This document shows positions 37,327 to 49,277 of a stretch of DNA of 64,000 nucleotides, piece by piece. Source of the DNA: Marsupella aquatica. Taxonomy: Eukaryota > Marchantiophyta. Positions within the stretch are counted from its first letter, which is position 1. Each line of letters starts with the position of its first letter. The stretch lies in contig OZ316897.1 in NCBI GenBank assembly GCA_973895155.1, positions 8,680,001 to 8,744,000 of the forward strand. Direction: 5' to 3'. Below the pieces are notes generated by a model. The model was not told the DNA's origin and did no database searches. It saw nothing but the letters and a program-made list of their open reading frames with translations. The position numbers and the translations under genes are program-made.

Positions 37327-38102
37327 TGTAGAGATTAACTTAGTCTTGGGTTGAACTATTTTCATTGTGACAGTCAAAGTACAATTTACACTGTCAAGAA
37401 TCAGGTGATGGATGACAGAGTAAAGCACATTGATGTCCGCTATCATTTCATCCGACAGGCATGGTCGGACGATGAATTTGAGTTTGTCAAGATTGATGGA
37501 AAGCTTAATCCAACGGATGCTTTTACCAAAGTATTAGACTCCAATAGTTTTTCAAGGCATTGTAATTATTTACAAATATTGTAAATATAGAGTTAACCAA
37601 AAAAACGTCTCTATATGAGTACTCCATCCGATGGCTTATCGGTTATGGCTTAGTTCTAGTTAACCCTTGCATTAGGGGGAGGGTCTTTTGGCCCTACTGT
37701 CTTGAACTTCCCGCGGAGGAACTTGTGCGGAAAAGACAATGTTATGAACCCTCCCAAGACGTGAGTCAAGGGGGAGTTTGTAGAGGTTAACCCAATCTTG
37801 GGTTGAACTATGGTTAGTATGTTAACTAGGGTTAAAGTAAACCCTAGTTGAAGAGATTGATCCTTATCTCTTCAACTTGTATGTGGTGTGAGAACACACA
37901 AGATAGTTCTCAAGAGAGAACACACTGATATAGCAAGAGATGAGAACTTGAAGAGATGAGAGCTATGGTGATGCTTGAGTAGACACATAACCGTTAATAA
38001 AGTTTGGTCTTCCCGTGGACGTAGCCAACCTTGAGGCGAACCACGTAACTATTGAGCACGTGTATGTTTGGAGTGTTTTTCCTGATCTAATTTCTCCCCA
38101 CA
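37327..38102 (+). mobile_element. Internally deleted Ty1/Copia LTR retrotransposon with TSD
   Basis: The complete 3' LTR is 37779-38102 (TG...CA, 324 bp), preceded by the polypurine tract CAAGGGGGAG. Upstream, 37351-37584 encodes the C-terminal RNase H end: HCDSQSTIYTVKNQ, HIDVRYHFIRQ and KLNPTDAFTKVL, the hallmark of Copia Pol. Only the first ~35 bp of a 5' LTR remain (37327-37361), running directly into RNase H. TCTAG flanks both sides (37322-37326 and 38103-38107), as a 5-bp target-site duplication. Everything from within the 5' LTR to late Pol is therefore missing. The remnant cannot encode a working element. Confidence 0.9.
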
Positions 38103-38107
38103 TCTAG

Positions 38108-41100
38108 GACTAGGCCGGGAGGGTTTGGGAGAGTCCGGGATTGGGTCGGGAGTACTTTGGGAAAATTCGGGCCCGGCCCGGGAATACAAGCAAATATCCG
38201 ACATTTGACAAGTTGTCATGTCCGACAGTTCAAACTTTTTGGCTGATTGCTCGGGGGTGGGGGGGGTGAGCATGAAACCCATAGGTCCACTTGTGGTTGT
38301 TGATACTTAACTCTAGTGCCTGATTAGGGTAGACTAACTATGGTTAAGGTTTTTTGGGTTAGACTAGTGAAAAGGGGGTAAACTCTTGTGAGAGCACTTC
38401 ATTCTCACAAAAGTTTACCCCCATACAAGTGAACACACATAAGCAAAACTCAAAACAATTTCAGTCCTTTGCCAATGTTGAAGCTTCCTATCCACTGTCG
38501 AACGTCGACTCCTTGTGGGTGGGTGCCAGGGGGGGAACAAAGAGGGAAGGGGGGTAAGAAGTGCGGCAAATGGAAATGCACTGTAATCTACTTTTGTGGT
38601 ATAAATATCTAAACATCAGAATATGCAATCTGCTCTTTCTTCTCATCGTTTGTTTACAAAATGTCATTTTGGCAGGAAGCTTCCCTGCTCGTGATGGTGA
38701 TGTTTTTTCCTAACCATAAGCTTGGCCTAAAGATGCCCATGTGCACCCCTTCATTGCCCAATCCCTCACTAAGTATGGCAGCCACGATTCACAACCGAGA
38801 GTCAACTTTAGGTTCCTACCCTAGACTGACGAGTGTGGAAACTCAAGCGACAACGAATGTTGTGGTTGTTATGATGGGCAAATGACCTCAAGTTAGCTCA
38901 TGAAGGGGATGAAACAACATGGGTTCTGAGTAAGGCCACAGAGCGGTACAATGATTGAAGGGAATCTCAAGAGTTCACCAGCATGTTGATAGCTGTGAAA
39001 TCAAACATTGTTGAATTCTAGCACAATCATAGTCCCGACATTGATCTAGAGGAGATGCGAGCTAGGGTATGTGCAATGTAGTTTATGTTGTGTCGGTACC
39101 GGGTATGTTGTGTCTAGAAGGGTACGTGAATTCTAGTTTATGTTGTGTCAAGAAGGGTATGTGAATTGCACTTAGTTTTTGTTGTATTGCTATAGTAATG
39201 CGGTTTCTTTAGTAAGTTCTGACATATGAAATGCATCATTCACCTAGGCAATGCTTCCAAAAGATGTGGACGAATGGAGTTGTGACGATGGGATGCCCCA
39301 AGTGGATCTTACCCACTCTGATTTCAAGAGTGACAAGATTGTCTTTAAGAAGCGTGTCATTTTTGACAAGAAGCTGCCTCCAAAAATTACAACAAAGGGT
39401 CAGCGTAAGGGTAAGGCCCTATGTAAGAAGCCTGCTAAGAATTCTGTAACACAAAAGCAAACATGGGCCAAGAAGTAGTCAAAGGCCGAGAAGGCTCAAA
39501 CACAACTCAGCACAAACAGGGGTTGAGGTCTAGGACCAAGGTCACACCGGGAAGGAACACAATTGAAAGCCAGGTTAGGCACATTCATATGCTATCTATT
39601 GTGGCATTGATGTTCCAAGCAAATGTTCTTTCCTTTGCATTATGGAATGCGACTCTTTCTACGTGTGTGAAGTAAAAGTAGTAGTTCCTGACAAATCGCC
39701 TACATGGAAGAGAAGGGGTGTACCAGACATCCAAGAACCAACTAAGAAGAAATGAAAAAACATCAACAACACCTTCCATGTACCTCACATTGTCTTTGTC
39801 TTCATTCCAAAACCTCCTATCTTATTGCAATTTTGTACGATGTGTTTCCCTATGCCATTACATATTAGATATGTCTTTTGGTTTATGTTCTAGTTTGTGT
39901 TTTGCTAAAGATCTTTGTCGCCGGTTCCAGATAGATGACAATGACAACACAGATGAAGCTTCCAAAGAAAGGGCTGGAGACCGGGCAGACATTGATGGGG
40001 CCACAGGCATGCCACAGAGGATGCCACTAGTGAGCATGCCACAGATAATGCTTCACAAAAAGAGGCTGGACACAAGGCTAAGGTTGACAAAGCCAGAAGT
40101 CCAGAATGCATCCCTACCTGTGTATGTATAGTAGTTGAACCACATCAGGGTTGGCTCTCATTCTCTTGGCAATGAAGTGACACTGACAACCTCTCTTGGC
40201 ATGGTTGTTGAATGCATTTTTATGTAGTCTAGGTCTACTACCTGCAACTGATTTTTGTTTTGTTCCAGGCAATAGAGGAATAGCTCATGGTGCATATCTT
40301 CTTTTTGTGGACCATAGGAACACCACAAGAATTTATACGCCATCCAATCTGTGTATTCTGAATGTGATTTTCTTGAGGTTCGAATATGAAAGGAGGTCTC
40401 AAATTTTGGATCCCTTTTGCCTTCACCATCCTTAAATCTGAGAGACGGTTCCACGGAATGATGGCTTCGTCATGTGGGCTCCAAGCAATGTTTAGTAATG
40501 AAAATTTTCCAGGCTGCAGATTCTGTATGTACTCTCATGTTTCTCGGCTCATCGTACTTTGCAAAGGCGACAACAAATATCCTATCACAACATTTGCATA
40601 TAACATAAACTATGATACCAATATTACATGTACATAACACACGTAGAGGAAGAACAACGGGCAAATACCAACAAGATAGAGGCAAACATGAAGAGCAACA
40701 GAAGACGATATGAGGTGGCATCAGGTTTGTTGAATCACAAAAAGAATGATCCAAAGAAGGAATGATAAAAGGAACTGGAAATTAAGGCCTCATTCTACAC
40801 AAAAGAAGGGGAATGATCAACTTAATTTTTTAGATGTAATTTTTGCCAGATTCAACTTCCCCTAAAGGTTTTTGCCACTTTTGGCAAAAATTTCCTAGTT
40901 TGTTTGTTTCCGATTAGCAAGTTTCCCACCTAGTTGTGGACCCATTTGCCAGAATCTAACACTCATCCTTAAATCTAGGAAGATCTACCGGCAAGGAAAT
41001 AATTCAGGAATGACTCATAAGGACTATTTGTAGCATCTTTGCCTTAGCATAGGCTGACATTCGCCACACTGGCTAACAAAGAAAAGCATTAAAAAACAAG

Positions 41101-41210
41101 TTGGGAATTATCATAGGAACTGGAGGATAAGGCACAAAAGACCCTTACAAGCTTACTTTTGTGGTATGGAAACTAAAGGAGTAATATGTATGGCATACAG
41201 TAGTGCTCTA
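38108..41210. other. Interval with unassigned short frames
   Basis: No gene could be assigned. A frame at 39251-39478 (75 codons, Lys-rich C-terminus) and one around 39900-40130 (acidic, Ala-rich) look somewhat protein-like but have no recognisable domain or clean splice partner. They may be decayed transposon or captured gene sequence. A short local duplication (GGGTACGTGAATT.../GGGTATGTGAATT...) lies at about 39078-39190. Confidence 0.4.
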
Positions 41211-42309
41211 CATAATTTCGGAGATATATGCTTGATGGGCCCCTGGTGAACTTTTCTTACCGGATGGGCCCCTGGGTAATTTTTTTTATCAAATAGGACC
41301 CCTCTTAATGACCAGTACACCTGTTCTTGTGTGGTGCCTACACCGGTCCTTGTGTGGTGCCTACTATGTACAGTGACTCCAAGCAAACTACACGGTTGAA
41401 CCGTGTGGTCGACCAAGAAACCACAGAGATTATTCGGGAGAAACCACGAAATGCGACTGCCGCTATCGAAACTGTGATTTAAAGACAATATGCATTATGT
41501 CTTCGGATTCAATGGATTATATCTTTGGGTTCAAATTTTTACTGTATTGTGGGGTAGTTATTAGGTATGTTTTTCACGCTATGCACATGGGTTTTTCACA
41601 ATGTTTTCATGCGCGACTTTCAGCGTCAATGCAAGGTACCTCCAAATATCCACAAAGAATATTCAAGTTCAATGTTCGGAATTCACCGACTGCCGCCACA
41701 ACAAAATCGGCAAATGATTGACAAATGCGCTCAAAAAATGGTGATACTCCCCTATGCAATACATACAAACAATTTCAAAAGTAGACAGACCACCGCTACA
41801 ACAAAAATCGACAAATGATTGACAAATGCGCTCGAAAAATAGTGATACTCCCTTGTGCAATGCATACAAACAATTTCAAAAGAAGACAAACCCCAAGTGT
41901 CCGGGTACACCTTAAACCCTAAACCTTGAAACACGGGGAGACATAATTCATTGTGTCTTCAAACATTAACCCATTGAATCCGAACACATAATGTATATTG
42001 TCTTCAAATCACAGTTTCGACAGCGATAGTCACTTTTCGCGGTTTCTCCCAGATAATCTTCGTGGTTTCTCGGTCGACCATGCAGGGTCAGTCGCACGGT
42101 TCAACCGTGCAGTTTGCTTGGAGTCACTATACATAGTAGGCACCACACAAGGACCGATGTAGGCACCGCACAAGGACCGGTGTAGGCACCACACAAGAAT
42201 AGATGTACTGGTTATTAACTACTTGGTAAAAAAAGTTACCTAGGGGCCTAGGGGCCCATAGGTAAGAAAGGTTCACCGGGGCCATCAAGCACATATCTCC
42301 ATAATTTTG
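41211..42309. mobile_element. 1.1-kb fold-back element with ~300-bp terminal inverted repeats
   Basis: The left arm (41211-about 41520) recurs inverted as the right arm (about 41975-42309). Shared marks are CATAATTTCGGAGATAT..GCTTGATGG at the outer ends, TGTGTGGTGCCTAC, CACGGTTGAACCGTG and AAATCACAGTTTCGA/TCGAAACTGTGATTT near the inner ends. The centre (41521-41970) holds a two-copy ~105-bp tandem repeat (about 41686-41888: CAAATGATTGACAAATGCGC, CAAACAATTTCAAAAG). No transposase is encoded. It could be a non-autonomous DNA transposon of the fold-back or Mutator type. Family not assigned. Confidence 0.8.
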
Positions 42310-42531
42310 TCACCAGAGTAGTCATAAGCACAACGACCAACATGTCCTTACTCCAATGAAATTGATCATTTGAGCTCCGTCCTCTGAAGTTCTAACTTAT
42401 CATTACTGTCATGCGCATATCTCGTAAGCATTGCCTGTAGGTCCCGAATTCCCCTCTGCTACTGTACTTCGCAGAGAGCTTTTGGAGGTCTGGATTGCCT
42501 TTAATGTGCAGGTGTGCACGAGTCGAGCTCC

Positions 42532-45287
42532 ATGCTCTCTTATGGCGAAGTTTTCCTCACGCTCGCAGCTGCAGTCGCCCTGTTCGGTCCGTCCTTCCTC
42601 ACCATCGCCCTCTCACTTCCTTCTTAAACACTTGCTTTCAAGTGACCGATCTGTCATGAATTTTCCCCAGTGTTGGCTTGGACCTTCTTTTGCCCAATCG
42701 CCTCTCTGCGTTTTGGGCTAGTCCATTGTCATCGATCTTTCAAGATCTCCAAGACAGTTTGCTCAAACGTGATCCGTAGGTGGGGAAATCCTCGTCCACA
42801 CTTTAGGAAGCTTCGAATTGTTCGAAGAACACAGGAGGACGGGAGATATAAAAACAAGGAAGCTTTATATTCTCACATCCAGTTTTGGCCTAAACCCTCA
42901 ACCCTAAACTCATACACGCAAACTTCTCGATTCTGGGCTTGCATGTTTTTGAGGGTGGAAATTCAAAACGCCCTTCTCGTGAAATTATTCACTCAGTAAC
43001 GTGGAGAATTTTGTGAGCTGGAATGCTCTCGAAAGACTCTCATTCTGGACCAGTCTCTTTTATGCCATGTCTTCCCAATTGCGTTCTGGTGGGCAATCCA
43101 ACTGAAGGAGCAGTTTTTTTCTTTGTGAGTTATTTTTTATTCTCAGAGCAGAATGCATATGTGGAGACTATTGTCTAGGAAGCTTCAGATGGTGGAATTG
43201 ATTCGTTTGAATCTATGTGGGTAGTCTCCCATTTCTCACGTTCCTAATTTCAATCTTTTGCGATAGAATGGCTATGAACTGACTGTAATGGGGTCAATCT
43301 CTTCCTGGATGGACAGTTTTACGGGTGCTATCTTGCTGAGCATTTCTTTGTTCTGCTCAGATTTAATTTCGGGATCCCTGTTTATAAATCTATCACTTAG
43401 TATCGTCTACACGCAGTACAGGGTTACAATTCTCGTTTGCAATATGCAGGGCCAAAGGATATACCCATTATTGCTAGGGCAGCGGGAAGATTCGTGGGTA
43501 AAGCTGTCGGGTACATTCAGAGTGCCCGAGGTCAACTTGATGATGTCATGAAGCGTTCTCAAGTTGATCAGGTGTGTTAAAGTATGAACACCACTCGCTG
43601 TGGCTATATGCGGATGCTCTAGTTGGTTTGAACACATTGAGTTGATAGACTTTTACTTTCACATTCACTCTGGCTTGATATATACGCTGCCTCCTTTTGG
43701 GGGAAGCTAAGGTGACATCTGCTTTCAAGTTTTGTCCACGGGTGAACTATAAGGACCTAGGTAGAAGAGGCACTGGCGATGCTTCTTATTTTGACACTAT
43801 TCTTTGATACGTAGGTACATAAAGACTTGCAAGAGACGATGGCCCAGTTGGAGGCAATCCGATATGAGATTCGCAGCGGCATGTCCATATCCAATCCTGG
43901 ACCTCTTACCCGGAGTGTTTTGAATATAGACATCAAGGCAAATCCTCCAGGCTCACCATCCATGCAAACTCAGACAGGTGCAGTGGTCCGTTCTTTTCCA
44001 ACCGATAGTGACCATAGCTCCGGATGATCAGTGGATTTCTGATTTTATCCTGTACTTTGGAGATCTTAGGCCATCAACAGAAAAATCTTTGCGTGGAGGA
44101 ATGACATGCAGTAAGTTTTATCATTTTGGGATGGTTGTTGTAGAAATATCTACTTACAATAGTTTGCTCAATGGATGGAGAATTAATTTAGAAAGTCGCC
44201 CAATATCACGAGTCAAGCGGGGAAACCCATTCCCGAACCAATACTTGTCTGTTACAATCTTGGGTGAGCTATGGTTGTGAGGACAACAAATATTGGTTCC
44301 ATTCATAAATAAATTGGGAGATCTTTGTTTTGCTATCACACTCTAGTGCGCACCTGTTGAGTTCCTGTACTACATGATATAGATTGATTTACCATCACTT
44401 TACTGGTTTCCTGTCACATCGCTGCAGATGTATTTTAATGATTTACAGTGGTTGCAGGTGCCAATGATGCACCAACCATTGAAAGTGGTACCCACATCAA
44501 TTTTTCAGAAACATTGAAGGGGCCAGTATCTGATTCAAAGGTATGGATAGCTTTGGCATTGTAATCCTTTGAACACTGCTGAATAGCCAGGACCCCTTTG
44601 GTTTGTTGGTGTTCCTTGTATTACAACCAGTTGTCTTTGCGAGACAGGCGTATGTTAGCAGTCCTTTGATATAGCTTACTACTCTGCTCAACCTTCTACA
44701 TTGAGAAGGTTGTTTTGGAAATGCAGGAGCTGCACAGACATTCATTGCAGTCACGTATTGAGAGCAGTGGCTCTGAAACAGTTTCAATCTCTACCACAAC
44801 AGTCACACCCATAGGGTTTCAGCCTGGTCCGGATGGCACTTTCAATACCATGCCGGCCTCAACAGAAAGGATTGCTGCTCAAAGGGTGGTGGTGAAACCC
44901 GTAGGTATTGCACCTGCTACTTCGCCGCAACTCCCTCCAAACCCAACAGAAATAAAGGAAGACATAATTGTCTTACCCATTTCTGCAGTCAGTGCTGGAA
45001 TCCTATCGCCCACGACAGGTCAGCGCTACCCTCTTTAACTCATCGTCCCTAAAAGATTTTTTGTTGAAGTGGTTTTTTCTCCTGTACATTACTTTTTGCG
45101 TCGTCATTGAATGTAACGTATAATCTCATTTGACTAGAAACCTGATACTTCTCTCTCTCCCGCTCTAAAAGCAGGTCCATTGTCCGGAGGAGCAGATCTT
45201 GTATTGGAGTCATTGACAGAGCGAAAGGTTGCATTTGATACCTTGGAATTTTTCCAACGAACTGATACAACACTTCGAGAAAGCTAA
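42532..45287 (+). CDS. Mitochondrial TatB-like protein (twin-arginine translocase subunit)
   Basis: Resembles the nuclear-encoded mitochondrial TatB of plants, proposed to work with mitochondrially encoded TatC in exporting folded proteins such as the Rieske subunit. Exons: 42532-42586, 43450-43571, 43815-43977, 44458-44540, 44727-45018, 45175-45287 (TAA). All phases agree, 275 residues. The 18-codon first exon encodes the membrane helix (MLSYGEVFLTLAAAVALF). The second continues with the TatA/B hinge GPKDIPIIARAAG and amphipathic helix FVGKAVGYIQSARGQ. VHKDLQETMAQLEAIRYEIR and NPGPLTRS are characteristic of the plant protein. The rest is a Ser/Thr/Pro-rich acidic tail. There is no cleavable presequence, as in known homologues. 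Exon 1 lies 863 bp from exon 2 and is easy for gene finders to miss. Confidence 0.85.
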
Positions 45288-46941
45288 CTCGACCAATTAT
45301 ATTGGTTTATACCTTATATGAAGCATTTGAATGCTGATATTTTTAGAGAACCTGTAAAGCGATGATAGATTCCCATCAAGCCTGATTCCACATGTTACCT
45401 CAACGTAGACGAAGAGGTGAGATATGGAAAATGAAATGACATGTTTGCAAATGAGATCGAAGGAACATCATGGTTGATAAAGGATGACATGATTGAAAGG
45501 GAAACACAGCAGAGTTGCAGTGCTCTCTCGTCTTGGTTGTTAAGAGCTTGCCGTTCCCTTGGTTTTTACCATTCCAGTTCCAGAGCATTTAGATACAATC
45601 TCCGGAATTAGGAGCAATTTCATGCTTGTGAGTTCAGTCACTCGCAGCCTTGCTTCAAATGTAATGCCTGCTCAACATGGAGACAACTTAATCTGAGAGT
45701 TTCAGGAATGTTTGAGAGAGGTTGTGCCAGAATTCCGACTTGCCTATGACAGAAAAACACAAGAGAAGAAAGCTTTTCCCCAAGTTGCAGTATCCCACGC
45801 TAGAAATCCACAGAAAAGGAGCAAAGAGCTATGAGAAATCTTATAGTAGAATGCAAGCTGGCCACCTGCTAAATTCCCAAGCTCTAATGGTTTACTTCAC
45901 AAATGTAGTCCTTGGAAGCTGTTTCTGTTTGAAATCAAAATGAAGATTCACCCCCTCTTACTCTTCCTTGCACGTCACTTGCTTGGTAATGGTAACGTAT
46001 TATAAACTCCAGGACCATAAAAGTCAAAGGAGTTGCAAAAAACAAAAGCACAATACGAAGAAAGGAGCAATCACAAGAAATTGCTAAAAGTCAAAGGAGT
46101 TGAAAAAAACAGAAGTAAAATACAAATAAAATGAGCAATCAAAAGAAATTGCTCAATAGAGTATCAATCTGTTCTCTATCAAACTAAGTACCTAAAGAGT
46201 TCTCAAAGATATCCCGAACCTTCTTAGCCAAGATAAATGCTAAGATAAATCTACCAAGTTGTTGAGGGGGACAGACTAAACAATGAATACATATTTTCCA
46301 CCAAGATCTGAGATGTCATTCTTACACTCTCATAAAACTTGCAAACAATGAAAACATGATATTCATTCTCTATAGCTATCACTCTATTTTTCCTCTCAAT
46401 ACCCTTCTATCTCCCTTGTTTCATTTCAAGATGGTGTGAAACTGCCTAGAAGCAAGGGGGTGTATTATCGTTGATGGGCTCACAGACGCAACTTTTTAAT
46501 GAAAACGTCAGGGCATTGTGTTACAGGGTGTCTGGTCATAGTGGACATTAAACCCAATTCAATAAGGTTTAGGTCCGACTTGCATATTGGGCAACTTTGG
46601 ATAGAGCTTACCCTGCTTGACTTCCTACCTATGCTACTTTGCTACCTCTGGATCAGTTCACACTCCCGAAAGCCACAAGGTTGTGAACCAGAACTGCAAG
46701 CGAAGAAGTAAAAAAGAAACTCTAAAATATGGTCCTCTCTCCCCATAGAACCTCGCATGCCTGTCTTTCTAGGTATGCTACTCTGCTACCTCAGGAACGT
46801 ACATTTTATTATAAAGGCATCAAGTAACTTGGCACAACCTGAGCTGAGGCTGGATTTAGTACATCATCATGCAACAAAGCTTGCAGTTTGCATTTGGCCA
46901 ACCATGCCTGCATTTAAGGACCTCACTTATTCATGAGATTA
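45288..46941. other. TatB 3' flank and unassigned interval
   Basis: No gene was recognised. A small duplication lies at 46015-46160 (AGTCAAAGGAGTTG.AAAAA.A / GAGCAATCA.AAGAAATTGCT). The 70-codon plus-strand frame at 46499-46711 has no recognisable motif and is probably chance. Confidence 0.45.
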
Positions 46942-47420
46942 CTAGCCCGATGCTTGTGCGTTGGACAAAGACGTTGAGGTGAAGAAAAGATGTTGAGATG
47001 ATAAAAGATGTCAATGAGAGAAAAATATGTTGAGGTGAGGACAGGAAGTGGAGGTAAAAAGAAGAAGTTGAGGAGAGAAATTAAAGATGGCAAGGTGAGA
47101 GAAAGATGTAAAAATGAAAAATAGATGTTGAGGAGAGAAAATATGTCGAGGGTGAGTGAAAGATATTGTGGTGAGATAAAGATGTCAAGGTGAGAGAAAG
47201 ATGACAAGATGACAAAAAGATAAGATGTCAAGGTGAGAAAAGATGTTGAGGTGAGGAAGAGATATCAAGCTAGGTGAAGAAAGATCTTGAGGAGAGAAAA
47301 ACATGTCCAAGAAAGAAAATATGTCGAGGGTAGGAAAAAAATGTCAAGGTCAGATAAAGTTGTCAAGGCAAGGTAAAAATATTAAAGAGAGATAAATATG
47401 TAAAGATTAGAAAAAGATGA
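46942..47420 (-). mobile_element. Second Helitron-like 3' end with purine-rich minisatellite
   Basis: On the minus strand a long degenerate tandem array (unit about 18-20 bp, plus-strand form GATGTTGAGGTGAGARAA, 46965-47420) ends in a short stem TTGT/ACAA around 46954-46968, then CTAG|T at 46945-46942, followed by AATCT. The first copy at 29577 is also followed by AATCT. Array composition and terminus match the element at 29341-29577, so they look like copies of one family in opposite orientation. Confidence 0.55.
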
Positions 47421-47778
47421 GGCAAAAACATATAAACTTTGCAATGTAGTTGTTGAGGCACGTTACACACATAGTTGTCATCACACATTACATGCCTCAA
47501 CAACTACTCCCCACCATGTTATAAACTATGGTGGGATTGTCAATGTCTACTCCCCACCATAGTTGTCATGTTCAATAACTCCTGCGTAACACATAAAATT
47601 GGAGATGCAAGATAACAATCATTGCATCATAGACTCCAAACACAACCCACTGACACGAATAAAAATATTTTTTTCAGTTTTAAATTTTTAGACAAATAAA
47701 TATTCAATGATATTACAAAATAGTATTTATATTCAATAGTATTACAAAAAATTAAATATTTTCTTTCAATTATTTAAA

Positions 47779-47806
47779 CTAGCCCTGATTACCCGTTCTT
47801 TGAACG
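47779..47806 (-). mobile_element. Third Helitron-like 3' terminus
   Basis: Reading the minus strand, CGTTCAAAGAACG (47806-47794) forms a 5-bp stem with a 3-base loop, followed by GGTAATCAGGG and CTAG|T (47782-47779). Stem, spacing and CTRR|T fit the Helitron 3' end, and GGGTA after the stem matches the copy at 29563. The body would extend toward higher coordinates (AT-rich DNA up to about 48.2 kb). A 5' end was not found. Confidence 0.45.
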
Positions 47807-48821
47807 TGAATAGCGAAGAGGACAATAAAAAATTATCAAAATATATTTTTTATTCATTAATATTCTTTAAAAATAAATGAAATGATAATATATTATTTTC
47901 CTGTATGTGCACATCAGTATTTTTGTGTGCACATTCATCTTCTATGCACATATGGATGTTTTGATGGGGCCATAGTGCTTATATTTTTTGAATGTAATAA
48001 TTAGAAATTATTATAAAAATTTGGCATGTATATACAGCATACTCATGTCATGAGTTTCTGTCATATGCACATGATGACCATAGAGTTACGGTCTAGAGGC
48101 TTCACTCTAGACCTAGGCTCTTAATTATAGACTTCAGTTCGCGCTTTTATATTAAGATTTAAATAATTTAGATGTAGATGAATTCAATCAATTCTTAATT
48201 ATTTATTTATTATCTCAAGCAGGTGACGGCAGGCAAAAGGGCAGCTTGGGTAGACATTTATTTAAGATGAAGTATAAGGATAGATCTGATGGTGTAAGAA
48301 AACAATATTCTGATGAAGGGTCATGAATGGTTTTTTGCTTTTTTTGCTTGCTTGGTAAACTTAATTCACTTTTGACTTATTCTTTCCAACTTTTCCAATT
48401 CAAGTTTTCATTTTTTGACTCAAAACAGCACGTCAAATTTGAATGATGACCACTGCATTTTTTGACTCAACATTGTATTATAACTTTTGATTTTCCATAC
48501 ACAATTGTGATACGTACATGAGGTTGATATCCATCAAACAACAGCAATGATGGACTTCAGGCTAGTGAGAACACCCCAATGCACCCCTAGACTATTGTCC
48601 GATGCTAAAATTCTCAGACTTATTCATCAGATTATTCTCCATATCCAACTGTGATATATGAGGTTGGTATTTATATAACAACTACAACGAGGGACTTCAG
48701 ACTAGAGAGAAGACCCCAATGCACCCCTAGAATTGAATCCAATGGTAACATTCTCAAATAGGCACTACAGTATAGTGAGAAGGCCCGATGCACCTCAGAC
48801 TAGAATCCAATGTCAAAACCA
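47807..48821. other. AT-rich stretch and degenerate triplication
   Basis: 47640-48060 is AT-rich without coding capacity. From about 48510 to 48815 a unit recurs three times with decay: GAGGTTG.TAT, ACTTCAG.CTAG.GAGAA, then CCCAATGCACCCCTAGA and AAT(C)CAATG. No gene is seen. Confidence 0.5.
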
Positions 48822-49143
48822 ACTGGCTTTGGTCAGTTGGCCAGAGGATGAGCCTAGAACCAAGAGCTCCCAGGTTCAATCCTCCCTCCACACGCAAGGG
48901 GTGTGGAGGGTATGTGTGGGTGGGTGGGTGAAGTGTAGTGGTGGAAGTATTGATTACACCCTCAGCCCTTCGTTGGCCAGCTTTGGGGCTCTGGTTTAGT
49001 ACTCTCTCCCTCTTGGTCTGGGTCTTGTCGGATCCTTAGGTATTATCCCCTTGTGGCTATTCTACATAGAATTGCATGCTCCAGAGTAGTACATCTATCC
49101 TCTGTTGGATGGATCTGCTTTTGATTTTCAAGGCAAAAAAAAA
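48822..49143 (+). mobile_element. tRNA-derived SINE, about 320 bp, poly-A tail
   Basis: The head contains an A-box-like TGGTCAGTTGG (48829-48839) and a B box GGTTCAATCC (48873-48882), spaced as in RNA polymerase III promoters. The body ends with CCTTGTGGCT, GCATGCTCCAGAGTAGTACA, CATCTATCCTCTGTTGGATG and an A-run at 49135-49143. A 3' partial copy follows at 49144-49277, and a rearranged copy lies at 55797-56065. Related sequence at two loci supports a mobile family. I cannot name the family. Confidence 0.75.
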
Positions 49144-49277
49144 CCCCTTGTGGTTACCCTACATAGAATTTGGATTGTCTCCTTGTGGCTACCCTACATA
49201 GAGTTGGATGCTCCAGAGCAAGACATCTATCCTCTCTCTCTTAGATGGGTCTCCTTTCGGTTTTCAAGGAAATAAAA
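49144..49277 (+). mobile_element. 3' partial copies of the same SINE
   Basis: CCTTGTGG.TACCCTACATAGA occurs twice in succession (49145 and about 49180). The second continues through GGATGCTCCAGAGCAAGACA, CATCTATCCTCTC and a GGTTTTCAAGGAAATAAAAAA tail-like end. It directly adjoins the poly-A of the full copy, as in SINE-next-to-SINE insertion or 3'-tail multimerisation. Confidence 0.7.

Noticed and set aside
41900-41935. Telomere-like AAACCCTAAACC sequence
   Set aside because: Fewer than two full telomere units are present, as also near 30437. Such short matches are expected by chance in plant DNA.
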